Source: Cafeteria roenbergensis
Lineage: Eukaryota; Sar; Bigyra; Bicosoecida; Cafeteriaceae
Length of the DNA: 64,000 nt
NCBI GenBank assembly: GCA_008330645.1
Contig: VLTN01000088.1
Location: 1-64,000, forward strand
Direction: 5' to 3'
Below, one piece after another: positions 15,655 through 23,929 of the stretch. Both the position numbers and the translations under genes were made by a program. The notes under the pieces are model-generated. The model was not told where the DNA came from. It saw nothing but the letters and a program-made list of their open reading frames with translations, and did no database searches. Positions within the stretch are counted from its first letter, which is position 1, and every line of letters starts with the position of its first letter.

Positions 15655-16815
15655 ATGGTACCACCGCTGACTAAAACACAAGAAGACGGACTGTATGACC
15701 TCTGGTATACACGCGGGTTCACATTTGGCAGAGACAAGGTATGGCGCAAGGCCAACGAAGAGGGTCTCGGCGTCTCACAGCGCCAAGTAACAGAGTGGCT
15801 CCGGAAACAGGAAACGTATCAAATGTATCTACGACCAAAGAGGCCTCGCGTTGTGCGGAGTACAATTGTTCGAGCGCCTCAACGAGTCATGGGAATCGAC
15901 CTCGCAGATGTCCGCCTTATTGGCTGGGACGGTATTCAGTACATCCTCACGGGCATCGACCTGTTCTCGAAGAAAGGATATGCTCGCGCACTGCTCAACA
16001 AGAAAGCAGACACTGTCGCGGAAGCAATGGACAACCTTTTGTCTGAGGCTCACGGCATTCGGTCAGTGCGCAGTGACAAGGGAACGGAGTTCATTAACCA
16101 AAAGTTCAAGGCTGTGCTAAAACGGCACAACGTGAAACAAATTCTCTCGTTACCTGGGAAGCCACAGTCAAACGGACAAGTAGAGCGCTTTAACGGTATT
16201 CTGAAGGAAATGATTCGGAAGAGCATGCGCGCAAAGGGTACGCGCGATTGGCCATCCTATCTCCAGGAACTCGTCGACGTCTACAACAACTCCTACCAGA
16301 TTACCATCGACATGACACCCAACGAAGCCCATGCACTCGAAGATGGAAAGCGTGAGGGAGTTGTTGCAAGGACGAAGAAGCGCGCGACAGCATTGGCCAC
16401 ACCTCCCACTTTCCGCGTCGGAGATACTGTGCGGGTCGTCAAATCTGCAGTTGCAAATGACGGCGAGAAGTGGTCGAAGACGCTTCATCGTGTTGAAAAG
16501 ATTCTCAGACCATCGACGCCATTCGGGTCAACGGTCTACAGACTCAGTGGTGCGCCATATGTAGCAAAGCGTGGACAACCTCGTCCTGACTGGGTTGGAA
16601 ACAAGTACGAAGAAGACCTCCAACTCGTTGAACGTGTGGAGAATACCCGCGACTCTGCGCCACGGTGGGACATCTCCCGATTGTTAAAGAAACAATCAAG
16701 GGATGGAGAACCAGGATGGATGGTCAAATGGACGACTGGAGAAACAACATGGGAACCCGTCGAGAATCTGAAACGCGACGTCCCCAAGATGCTGAAAGAT
16801 GCTGAGAAGCGATGA
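15655..16815 (+). CDS. rve-family integrase with C-terminal chromodomain
   Basis: The 386-residue protein has an N-terminal helix-turn-helix-like part (VSQRQVTEWLRKQETYQMYL), then the DDE core: aspartate in MGIDLADV (about residue 81), aspartate in VRSDKGTEF (about residue 139), and glutamate in NGQVERFNG (about residue 175). After the catalytic core, the last 55 residues (WDISRLLKKQ, GWMVKWTTGETTWEPVENL) read as a chromodomain, the module with which some Polinton and retrotransposon integrases bind modified histones. The enzyme would join the terminal repeats of the element to host DNA. It is the clearest family match in segment B. The D-D-E triad is complete as read. Confidence 0.88.
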   Translation: MVPPLTKTQEDGLYDLWYTRGFTFGRDKVWRKANEEGLGVSQRQVTEWLRKQETYQMYLRPKRPRVVRSTIVRAPQRVMGIDLADVRLIGWDGIQYILTGIDLFSKKGYARALLNKKADTVAEAMDNLLSEAHGIRSVRSDKGTEFINQKFKAVLKRHNVKQILSLPGKPQSNGQVERFNGILKEMIRKSMRAKGTRDWPSYLQELVDVYNNSYQITIDMTPNEAHALEDGKREGVVARTKKRATALATPPTFRVGDTVRVVKSAVANDGEKWSKTLHRVEKILRPSTPFGSTVYRLSGAPYVAKRGQPRPDWVGNKYEEDLQLVERVENTRDSAPRWDISRLLKKQSRDGEPGWMVKWTTGETTWEPVENLKRDVPKMLKDAEKR

Positions 16816-16934
16816 TTCACACAGACCACCCAAAAGTCTCCGCTTTGTAACCTGGTTCCATATCCCTTTGTAGAATAAACCTTGATGACATGCTCTACTA
16901 TTGTGTCCAGGAAAAACGTCCTTCCTCAAGCGCA

Positions 16935-17522
16935 TCAATGTCCACCAAAAGAACTAATCCACTTGAAATGTTCATCATACCTTCCACGGTCATCCCACTC
17001 CATTCTATGTTTTATGATTTTGTAAAGTTCATCATTCTTCGCGTGAATATCTGCTCCGTTCTTAATAAGCCATTCTGCACATTCCCGGGATTTTGGAGTA
17101 TAGCATGCTCTTAGGGCTTCATCATGATTTGCGTAAATGTCAACATCATACCTCTCAACTATCCACTTCGCACATTTAATATTTCCATCACGTATTGCGT
17201 ATTTAAAAAGCCATTGATATCCTCTATCATCAAATCCCCCAGACTCCACAGCCCATTTGTATACGTGAATTTGGTCATCTCCAACATAGTCCAAAATGTC
17301 CACATCAGCATCATTCATTTCATCAATTTCAAAGTCGCCAAGGGAGAGCAAGTACTTGCAATATTCCAAGTCACCAAAAGAACCAGCAATTAAAAATGCA
17401 TCATGAGAATCAGCAACCTCAAGAATTTGCTCATCAGTTTGCGGAGGTTCATGTGCAAAATACCAAGCAACACAATCGCGTGTTTCTTTAATATGTTTAC
17501 GCAAGTAATCTTTGACTTCCAT
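16935..17522 (-). CDS. Ankyrin-repeat protein of viral type
   Basis: The 195-residue product holds repeats of about 30 residues of the degenerate kind found in mimivirus-type ankyrin proteins: GSFGDLEYCKYLLSLGDFEI, AIRDGNIKCAKWIVERYDVD and KSRECAEWLIKNGADIHAKN. Such proteins bind other proteins, and the partner here is unknown. A TAGA motif lies two bases before the start (TCTA on the plus strand at 17525-17528). The gene lies between the integrase and the second terminal repeat, on the opposite strand to the integrase; the 119-base gap between them shows nothing. Repeat number is about four to five. Confidence 0.65.
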   Translation of the reverse strand: MEVKDYLRKHIKETRDCVAWYFAHEPPQTDEQILEVADSHDAFLIAGSFGDLEYCKYLLSLGDFEIDEMNDADVDILDYVGDDQIHVYKWAVESGGFDDRGYQWLFKYAIRDGNIKCAKWIVERYDVDIYANHDEALRACYTPKSRECAEWLIKNGADIHAKNDELYKIIKHRMEWDDRGRYDEHFKWISSFGGH

Positions 17523-17578
17523 CTTCTACCATTGCCGAGGAAACGTTATTTCCTCGGCAACCGCATTAGCAATTTATC

Positions 17579-17770
17579 TTACATATGGTGAATTGCTGAA
17601 TTGTATCTTTTGCCCATCCAATCTGCACATTCCATATCTGTAATCGGGGTATCGAATCTCTTTGCCAACCATTTTGCGCACTCACCATCCTTTCCCGCTT
17701 CATAGCCATTGAATGTTGGGAGCCTAGCATAACGGAAATCACCATTAGAGCCACAATTAAAGAACTTCAT
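17579..17770 (-). CDS. Short frame sharing its start with the gene at 9997-10695
   Basis: The first 31 residues (from MKFFNCGSNGDFRYARLPTF) are those of the gene at 9997-10695, because they lie inside the terminal repeat. The last 32 residues (AKWLAKRFDTPITDMECADW) differ and resemble a partial ankyrin-type unit. It may be a real small gene or only a by-product of where the repeat border fell. Confidence 0.35.
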   Translation of the reverse strand: MKFFNCGSNGDFRYARLPTFNGYEAGKDGECAKWLAKRFDTPITDMECADWMGKRYNSAIHHM

Positions 17771-17811
17771 TTTTGATTGTACCTATCACTGTCCGGGATA
17801 TTATAATTCAA

Positions 17812-17933
17812 TTTATCTTAGTGGCAAAGTGGTCAACTCATTATGGATACCTAGGTCTCAGAAGGAGGGTATTTCAAATTTCAGATCGGATTTGAAATTG
17901 GGTTTGAGTTGACCACTTTGCCACTAAGATAAA
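17812..17933. repeat. MITE-like inverted-repeat unit D (inverted relative to unit A)
   Basis: Same ends as the other units; its centre runs in the ATTATGGATACC direction, while the matching unit A runs the other way. Confidence 0.8.
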
Positions 17934-18038
17934 TTGAACTTAGAGTAGAAAATGATACTGTGCATAATACTACAAAGAATGGAAAACACAACACCTTTTC
18001 GTTGTTTGCTCTACAATGTATCTTTCCCCTAAGTTCAT

Positions 18039-18160
18039 TTTATCTTAGTGGCAAAGTGGTCAACTCAAACCCAGTTTCAAATCCGATCTGAAAATTGAAA
18101 TACTGTACTACTGAGGCTCAGGTATCCATAATGAGTTGACCACTTTGCCACTAAGATAAA
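18039..18160. repeat. MITE-like inverted-repeat unit E
   Basis: Counterpart of unit B, same direction, with a few substitutions in the centre. Confidence 0.8.
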
Positions 18161-18199
18161 TTGAACTTAGAGTAGAAAATGATACTGTGCATAATATAA

Positions 18200-18574
18200 C
18201 TACATTACTGTGTGTGTTACATCCTTCTTTGATTTTAGTTCCATTGTGATATGGTTCATAAAGTATACTGGCTGCTTGGATTTTACATCCTTCAAATTTC
18301 TTACAAGCGCTACCCTGCCCATGTCTTGCACAATACGAGCATACTCCCGCTTTTTAATCAGTCTGTAAGCCCTTGCTAGAATATTGGCTTGATGTTGAGA
18401 GAAGTTGTACTCAGCCATATGCTTTTTCAAGTACTTCTTCTCAGGTGTCATCGTTCCATAGTCCCGCATCATCGTGTTTAGGAAGCAAGTTGATACTAGC
18501 GCATTGAAGTTGGTAAAGCCCCATGCAAGAAACTTTTCAACAGGGGGAACGCCTTCGCGAAGAGGAGAAGCCAT
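18200..18574 (-). CDS. Terminal-repeat gene 1, unknown function (copy 2)
   Basis: This 124-residue frame is the counterpart of 11130-11504 and begins MASPLREGVPPVEKFLAWGF. I chose ATG 18574 because it is the start shared by both copies; three extra codons upstream exist only here. The near identity of the two copies, while the rest of the window shows no such duplicates, fits ongoing exchange between terminal repeats. Confidence 0.55.
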   Translation of the reverse strand: MASPLREGVPPVEKFLAWGFTNFNALVSTCFLNTMMRDYGTMTPEKKYLKKHMAEYNFSQHQANILARAYRLIKKREYARIVQDMGRVALVRNLKDVKSKQPVYFMNHITMELKSKKDVTHTVM

Positions 18575-18617
18575 ATTAGTCATCGTGCCTTTTCAGAGGC
18601 TATGGAACTAATATCAA

Positions 18618-18739
18618 TTTATCTTAGTGGCAAAGTGGTCAACTCATTATGGATACCTAGGTCTCAGAAGTACAGTATTTCAAATTTCAAATCGGATTTG
18701 AAATTGGGTTTGAGTTGACCACTTTGCCACTAAGATAAA
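18618..18739. repeat. MITE-like inverted-repeat unit F
   Basis: Counterpart of unit C, same direction. Confidence 0.8.
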
Positions 18740-18980
18740 TTGAACTTATATCAGACATAATACCATTTTACAAGTAGACACACTGCACTGATGAACAGGA
18801 TGTGTGCATAGTTTTTCATTATGAATCATATTACGGAATAGAGAACAGTGATGATGTAAAAGACAGTTGGCAGCACTTACCATTATCTTGGACACAAGAA
18901 CCCCCAGATTTCCCTGAACCCCTTGGGGTTGTTTATGCCTGGACAAGTTGTAAAACGTTATGTATTTTAATATATGAGTA

Positions 18981-18987
18981 TAGTAGA
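18981..18987 (+). promoter_or_regulatory. TAGTAGA start-proximal motif
   Basis: TAGTAGA ends six bases before ATG 18994. Confidence 0.5.
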
Positions 18988-18993
18988 AGTACA

Positions 18994-19767
18994 ATGTCGT
19001 GGGTTGATTGTTGGCGCCCAGGAAGAGTTACAGAAATGGGTGATCAGATTCTTTCGGGGGTTACACCACCTGGCTATGAGCTCCCTTCAAGTTTTACAGT
19101 AACTCATGATATGTATGAGCGCGCCATCAAAGCTGGAATTATTCATAAGGCAGATGGTGTTTTCATTTACGATGATGAACGCCCTGTTACTCGTCCTCGC
19201 ACAGAATATTGTTATAACGACCTGTATTTGCTTCGTATTTGGTACTGGGATACCCACGGCGTCGACGATCTACGGGTTATCACGACAGTTCGTGATTTTT
19301 ATCGGATGAGTGTTGAGAATCGATCAACAATTTCCATTACAACCGAAGATGGAAACACCATGAAAGCCCCATTCAACCTCTTAAGTCATATGAGATTCAA
19401 GGTTGTTTTTGACATGGAGAAAGAATTTATCCTGAAACGTCGAGAAAAGGATGGTGCTCTGACTCGGGACATGACCTTCACAGATTTTGAGATTTCAGGA
19501 GATGGTAATGCGCTGATTGTAACTGACGAAGACCTGGACAGAGTAGCGTTTCCGTACCACATTTTGTCTTTGGGTTACTATCACAAGAAGACGTTGAAAA
19601 AGGAGCCTGGAGAGACCTTTTCGCATCGTGAGGTGCTAGATGCCCTGTTTGAACTGGAGGAGTATGAACGTGTAGATATCCCTCGCTTTGACGAAAATTT
19701 CTTCTATGCTTTGTATTACGAGCCTGCACACGGCATGTATGTTCCGTCTTGGAGGCATAAAGACTAA
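18994..19767 (+). CDS. Terminal-repeat gene 2, unknown function (copy 2)
   Basis: Counterpart of 11925-12698 with the same 257-residue length and start MSWVDCWRPGRVTEMGDQIL. Visible amino-acid differences are few (for example I/V near residue 107 and N/Y near residue 227). The frame can be read upstream to 18802, but that part is not shared as a frame with copy 1. No function was recognised. Confidence 0.6.
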   Translation: MSWVDCWRPGRVTEMGDQILSGVTPPGYELPSSFTVTHDMYERAIKAGIIHKADGVFIYDDERPVTRPRTEYCYNDLYLLRIWYWDTHGVDDLRVITTVRDFYRMSVENRSTISITTEDGNTMKAPFNLLSHMRFKVVFDMEKEFILKRREKDGALTRDMTFTDFEISGDGNALIVTDEDLDRVAFPYHILSLGYYHKKTLKKEPGETFSHREVLDALFELEEYERVDIPRFDENFFYALYYEPAHGMYVPSWRHKD

Positions 19768-19795
19768 AATGTATGTGCAAAATGATAAGAGCCCC

Positions 19796-19842
19796 TGCCC
19801 GGCAATCCAGTTTTACTATAGAGAAAAATGGATTGCCGGGCA
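19796..19842 (+). terminator. Stem-loop after terminal-repeat gene 2 (copy 2)
   Basis: TGCCCGGCAATCCA pairs with TGGATTGCCGGGCA around the same loop as in copy 1. The arm sequences differ from copy 1, but pairing is kept. Confidence 0.65.
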
Positions 19843-19967
19843 CCACCCACTAATCCTCAAAATGCTCCCACAGAGCAATAATACCCGAAATTGCACTGAA
19901 CCCATGGGGGGTACCCCATGGCTTTCAACCAATTATTGCAAAAATCGCTGTACAGCATGGGGGATAA

Positions 19968-20190
19968 TTACCCGCTGACTTTTTTGGCAACATTGGATAA
20001 TTTTTAGCAGGCAATGCTTGCTGAGAATTTCCCAGGTACTTATCGGCGTCGATAAGTACTATACATACATTTTGTTTTACCCGTTAACTTTTTTGGCAAC
20101 ATTGGATAATTTTTATCCCGTAATGCTTGCTGAGAATTTCCCAGGTACTTATAGGTACTTATCGACGTCGATAAGTACTATACACATATT
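19968..20190. repeat. 109-base tandem repeat with palindromes, copy 2
   Basis: Units start at 19968 and 20077. In this copy the perfect 24-base palindrome is in the second unit (20155-20178), whereas in copy 1 it is in the first. Confidence 0.8.
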
Positions 20191-20237
20191 TTGGCAAATA
20201 TATTTCACTGTTTTCAATATATTCAGAGAAAAATCAC

Positions 20238-20367
20238 TGTTATAGTTTAATATATTTCTGGATATGATGATATTTCAGCGCGGCCAAAAATGTGTGTATA
20301 GTACTATACACACATTTTTGGCCGCGCTGAAATATCATCATATCCAGAAATATATTAAACTATAACA
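20238..20367. repeat. 130-base perfect palindrome at the block end, copy 2
   Basis: Two 65-base arms meet at 20302/20303. The right arm ends at TATAACA (20367), where virophage sequence stops. Confidence 0.85.
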
Positions 20368-20397
20368 CCGGAGCGGCGAGGAGGTTGCGCCTGTGGG

Positions 20398-21512
20398 TCA
20401 GAAATGGTGTCGTCCCCCGGTCGCATCCTCCTCGCGTAAGAGAAACGGTGCGTTCTCTCTGATGTATGAGACTACACTGGCAGGATTGTGCCATCGTCCC
20501 AGGCTTGCGATGCGCATGACTGACGCCTTCCTTGAGGTGTAAAGCCAAGTGGCGCCCGAGATGCGGAAGGCGTGCCCCGTCGTCGGGTGGCCGTCGCGGC
20601 GGTGGCGGGTCACCAGCTCCGTCACCATACGCTTCGTCACCGCAAGCCCCGTCTTGGTCAGCCAAGCGGGACCCGGCCCGCACCTCGCTCGCGTCCTGAC
20701 GTATTCGCGCACCAGGAACGGGAGCCGCAGGACGCCGGGTTGTAGAACGCCGAGGCGGGATCCGCCGAGACGGTCACGCGCTCGCCTTTTGGTGACATTT
20801 TGTCTTGGATCGTCACCGAGTACGCCGGCCAGCTTGAACCTTCATGCAGCGTGAGCGCCTGGATTTGGAGTGCTCGACGCCCGGCAGGGCACGCCTCCTC
20901 TAACAGGCTGCCGAGGCGGCAGAGGCCGTCCCAGGCTATCGCACACACCGTCCGAATCGCTAGGTCGGTGTATGGGTCTGACGCCGCAGCCATGATCGTG
21001 GAAGGGCCGAAGGGAATGCGGGCGTCAAACTTGGGCTCGGCCATGCGATTCATGCGTGCCACGATGAGCTTGATGGCCGAGTGCTTGTCCGACATCGGGT
21101 CGTCTGCCTCGTCAAAGGCGAACCGCGCGAACCTTCTCACCGCGAAGAGGTAGCTGACCAGGCTCGACGGGGACAATTCCGTGTCTCCCGCCATTAGCGC
21201 CCGGGCGAAGATCGACGCTGCCGCCAGCGTGATCCGCCCCGAGCGGGGAAACCTCGCGCCCTTTGCTGCGCAGAGCGCTCGCCACGCCCTGACAGCCGCC
21301 ACCACCGTGGGCCGGCCTGTTCGAACGTCCGTGAGGGCCAGCATGGCCGCGAACACGTGGGAGTTGCCGTCCCGGTCCAGGACGCTCAGCAGCCGTGTGG
21401 CTCGTCCACCGGGACGACCGTCGGTGGCAGCACGAGCTTGGGCCACGCAGGCGGCGCAGTCGCGCAGAAAGAGCTCGCAGCCGTCGAAAGACACCTCGTA
21501 CCCAGCTTCCAC
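20398..21512 (-). CDS. Ngaro tyrosine recombinase region
   Basis: The N-terminal part is helical (VYLF-like core-binding segments such as SSLVSYLFAVRRFARFAFDE) and is followed by WDGLCRLGSLLEEA with the first catalytic arginine, and later by GHAFRISGATWLYTS and SLGRWHNPASVVSYIR, which hold the HxxR, GRW and tyrosine elements. Ngaro elements use this enzyme in place of an integrase to insert a circular DNA copy. The region overlaps the end of the reverse transcriptase frame. It looks broken, with about one break, and is treated as a fossil. Confidence 0.7.
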
Positions 21513-23929
21513 AAGGGTCCCTCGATGGCCACCTGCGGGGAAAGGCGGCTCAGGCGGTCAGCACAGATATTGTCAACGCCAGCGATGTGGCTCGCATCTA
21601 GGCGCACCCGGTTGTGCAGCAGGAACTCGGCAAGCTCCTCGGCCAGGTCATCGGCGTGCCCGGCCGAGAGCGATGCCCGGAACCTTGACGACACAGCCTG
21701 AGTGGCCACGTTGTCGGTCAAGAGGTGCACGGACGTCCCCGCAACCTGGTGCCTGAAGTGCTGGAGCGCACGCGTCGCGGTCAGCAGCTCGGAGCGGGTG
21801 CTCGATCCAATGTGTTCCGGCCACTCGAAGCGGGCCACCCGCCACGGAGATCCCGGATCATGCAGGTCAACCAGCACCGCTCCGCCCGCTTGCCCACAAG
21901 CGTCTGTGGCAAGCAGATACTTCGGCCTAGGGTCGGGCCCGCGGGCTCGGTCCGCCACGTCCCGGACCCGCACGGAGGGAGATCGGTGGAGCAGCCTGGA
22001 CAAGGCCTTCGCAGCGCTCTCAGCTCGGCTTGTCCAGCGAAACCGGCGACGAGGCGCACGTGCCGCCGGAACGATCTCTTGGGCCAGCCGTCGAATCCAT
22101 GCCTTGATGGGCAGGCACAGGCAGGAGAGCCAGTAGGCTCGCCCTAGCATCGGTTCGTGGACCGAGACGGAGATGCGACCTCCGGCTCGGACTGAGTCCA
22201 GTGCCCCCAAGAGCTTCTGTAGGGTGGATGGTTTCACCGACACCAGCGTCAAGCCCGGTCGGGAGGAGAAGCGCAGCCCCACGTAGTCCGCCACATGGGC
22301 CGGGGGTGGGCATTTCTCCACGGCCACTGGTAAGCCAAGCTGCCCGCAGAGTTCCGCCGCACGATCCCGGTCCGCGCGAGCGCCCGCCTCGTCGCAGGCC
22401 GACACCAGCAAGATGTCGTCCGCGTACACGGCCACCCCCGTGTGGTCCGTGCGCAAGGCGTCTCCTAGTGCTGCCGTGGCTGCGCACAGCGCGGACGCGC
22501 TGAATCTCGCACCCATCGGCAGCGCCACGTTCATAAGGGTGACCTTTCCCGAGGCTATGGTCAGCAGGGGCGTGGCTCCCGCCCCCGCCGATAGCTGTCT
22601 GTAGGCGGCCTGGATGTCCATGGGCGCCAGGAACAAGGGTCCGCTATGCTTGTCTTCCATGTCAGCGATAAGCTGGCACAGCTCCGCGGCCGATGGGACC
22701 TTCGGGAACTCGAGGAACGATGTGTCTACTCGCGAGTTCACTCCGCGGAGGGCCGCGGGGGCCGCCGATGCTGAGTTGTCCTGGACCATTCGTGCCCGGG
22801 GCCGGCCGTCTGCTCCCAGGCCTGACTTGGGCACCAGCTTACAGGGGGCCGTGCGGCGCAGTGGTTGCTTGGGCCAGTCCGATGGCACTGGCAGCGACCA
22901 GCCGCGCGCGATTTCGTCCGCCAGAGCGCTCTCCAACTGCGCCTCCGTGAACCCGGGCGACCGATAGTTGGGTGGACGGCCACGCGGTCGTACTGGTTCC
23001 ACCACGGCCGTGTCCGCGCCGATCAGGGCCGTCGCAAACGGTTCCCGCCAGCGCCGCGATACGGGTCTCAGCAGCTCAAGCACGCTAACTGGGTTAATCC
23101 CTCCGGCAGCTCCGTCTGTTCCCCAGAGGATGGGGTGCGCCGCCAGAGCAGTGTGGAGAAACCCGTCCGACGCTGCCGCCCCGGGATCCAGTGCTACCGC
23201 GTTACGCGCAGCATTGACTGCTTGCTGCAGCACCCCAGAGGCACGCAGGCGCTCCAAGGCCGCCCGTAGCTGATGCGGCGCTACCCGTTCGGGGTCCATC
23301 CCTATCAGTGAAAGAAGCCGCCGCGCCCGTTGGTATTGACGCAGGCCCGTCTCATCCGAGGCGGCCCATATCCGCCCCGTCGCTGAGCGCACCTGCCGCT
23401 TCGGACGCGGGGGGTCGTACCGATGGCGAAGGGCGCGTAGGTACCGCCTCGCCAGCTCCAGCGTCGGCAACGGTTGGTCCCGTGCCGGCGCCGGAGCCCA
23501 GCGCGCAGCTCTGTAGCCCTCGGTCCGCGGCGTGAAGGTGGTCGTGAGCCGGTTGCCGCGGCGGCGACGCCTTCCGCCCGCGCCTGGGTTCCGCCCCCGT
23601 CCCCGCCGTTTGTTCTTTTGGCTGGGCCATCTCCGCCTCCGTCGTCCCTTCTTGCGCTGCCGCGGCCCGGGCCGCCACACGTCGGGAAAGAACGGGGGGG
23701 CTGCAGGGTCTAGCCGCGAGAGGTCCGGCCTCCACCGTTCAGGGCGCTGTCGGCTTCCCACCTGCGGCGGTTCCGCGTCGGTCACGTCGTCCCCCGACCT
23801 CAGACCCCGCCGCGATGGAGGGCCATGAGGCCTGAGCCAGACGTGACCGTGCAGAGCCCGATCACGCCGTCCCTGTTGGCTCAGGCCTCGGGAAAACCCA
23901 GTCCGAGCCGCTGGCGGAGCAACGCCCAT
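21386..23929 (-). CDS. Ngaro reverse transcriptase / RNase H polyprotein
   Basis: The 847-residue frame has a basic, low-complexity N-terminal 170 residues, then a reverse transcriptase with LVPKSGLGADGRPRARMVQD, FLAPMDIQAAYRQL and the active-site motif VAVYADDILLV (about residue 490), a thumb region, and an RNase H domain with YLLATDACGQAGGAVL, RSELLTATRAL and LLTDNVATQA. The catalytic aspartates and glutamate can be seen. The YADD box and the following domain order match DIRS/Ngaro enzymes. It overlaps ORF1 at its start and the recombinase at its end, as is common in compact retroelements. Confidence 0.88.
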   Translation of the reverse strand: MGVAPPAARTGFSRGLSQQGRRDRALHGHVWLRPHGPPSRRGLRSGDDVTDAEPPQVGSRQRPERWRPDLSRLDPAAPPFFPDVWRPGPRQRKKGRRRRRWPSQKNKRRGRGRNPGAGGRRRRRGNRLTTTFTPRTEGYRAARWAPAPARDQPLPTLELARRYLRALRHRYDPPRPKRQVRSATGRIWAASDETGLRQYQRARRLLSLIGMDPERVAPHQLRAALERLRASGVLQQAVNAARNAVALDPGAAASDGFLHTALAAHPILWGTDGAAGGINPVSVLELLRPVSRRWREPFATALIGADTAVVEPVRPRGRPPNYRSPGFTEAQLESALADEIARGWSLPVPSDWPKQPLRRTAPCKLVPKSGLGADGRPRARMVQDNSASAAPAALRGVNSRVDTSFLEFPKVPSAAELCQLIADMEDKHSGPLFLAPMDIQAAYRQLSAGAGATPLLTIASGKVTLMNVALPMGARFSASALCAATAALGDALRTDHTGVAVYADDILLVSACDEAGARADRDRAAELCGQLGLPVAVEKCPPPAHVADYVGLRFSSRPGLTLVSVKPSTLQKLLGALDSVRAGGRISVSVHEPMLGRAYWLSCLCLPIKAWIRRLAQEIVPAARAPRRRFRWTSRAESAAKALSRLLHRSPSVRVRDVADRARGPDPRPKYLLATDACGQAGGAVLVDLHDPGSPWRVARFEWPEHIGSSTRSELLTATRALQHFRHQVAGTSVHLLTDNVATQAVSSRFRASLSAGHADDLAEELAEFLLHNRVRLDASHIAGVDNICADRLSRLSPQVAIEGPLWKLGTRCLSTAASSFCATAPPAWPKLVLPPTVVPVDEPHGC

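Larger units (their letters stand above)
1..20367. mobile_element. EMALE/Mavirus-type endogenous virophage block (two joined segments)
   Basis: This block carries the virophage morphogenesis set (penton-like, protease, ATPase, major capsid protein) and an rve integrase, and its base composition is far lower in GC than the DNA to its right. It ends at 20367 in a long palindrome. It is made of segment A (1-13298) and segment B (13299-20367), each ending at its right in the same 2.7-kb terminal repeat. Together they add up to about 20 kb, the usual size of one Cafeteria EMALE. The element looks largely whole in the part seen, with about one interruption, in the penton region. The two terminal repeats differ at only a few bases per gene, so the element is probably young or its ends are still being homogenised. 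No DNA polymerase or helicase was recognised here. Confidence 0.85.
17679..20367. repeat. Long terminal repeat unit of the virophage, copy 2
   Basis: This copy matches 10604-13298 in the same direction and forms the right end of the virophage block. Beyond its tip at 20367 the composition jumps to high GC within a few bases. Confidence 0.9.
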
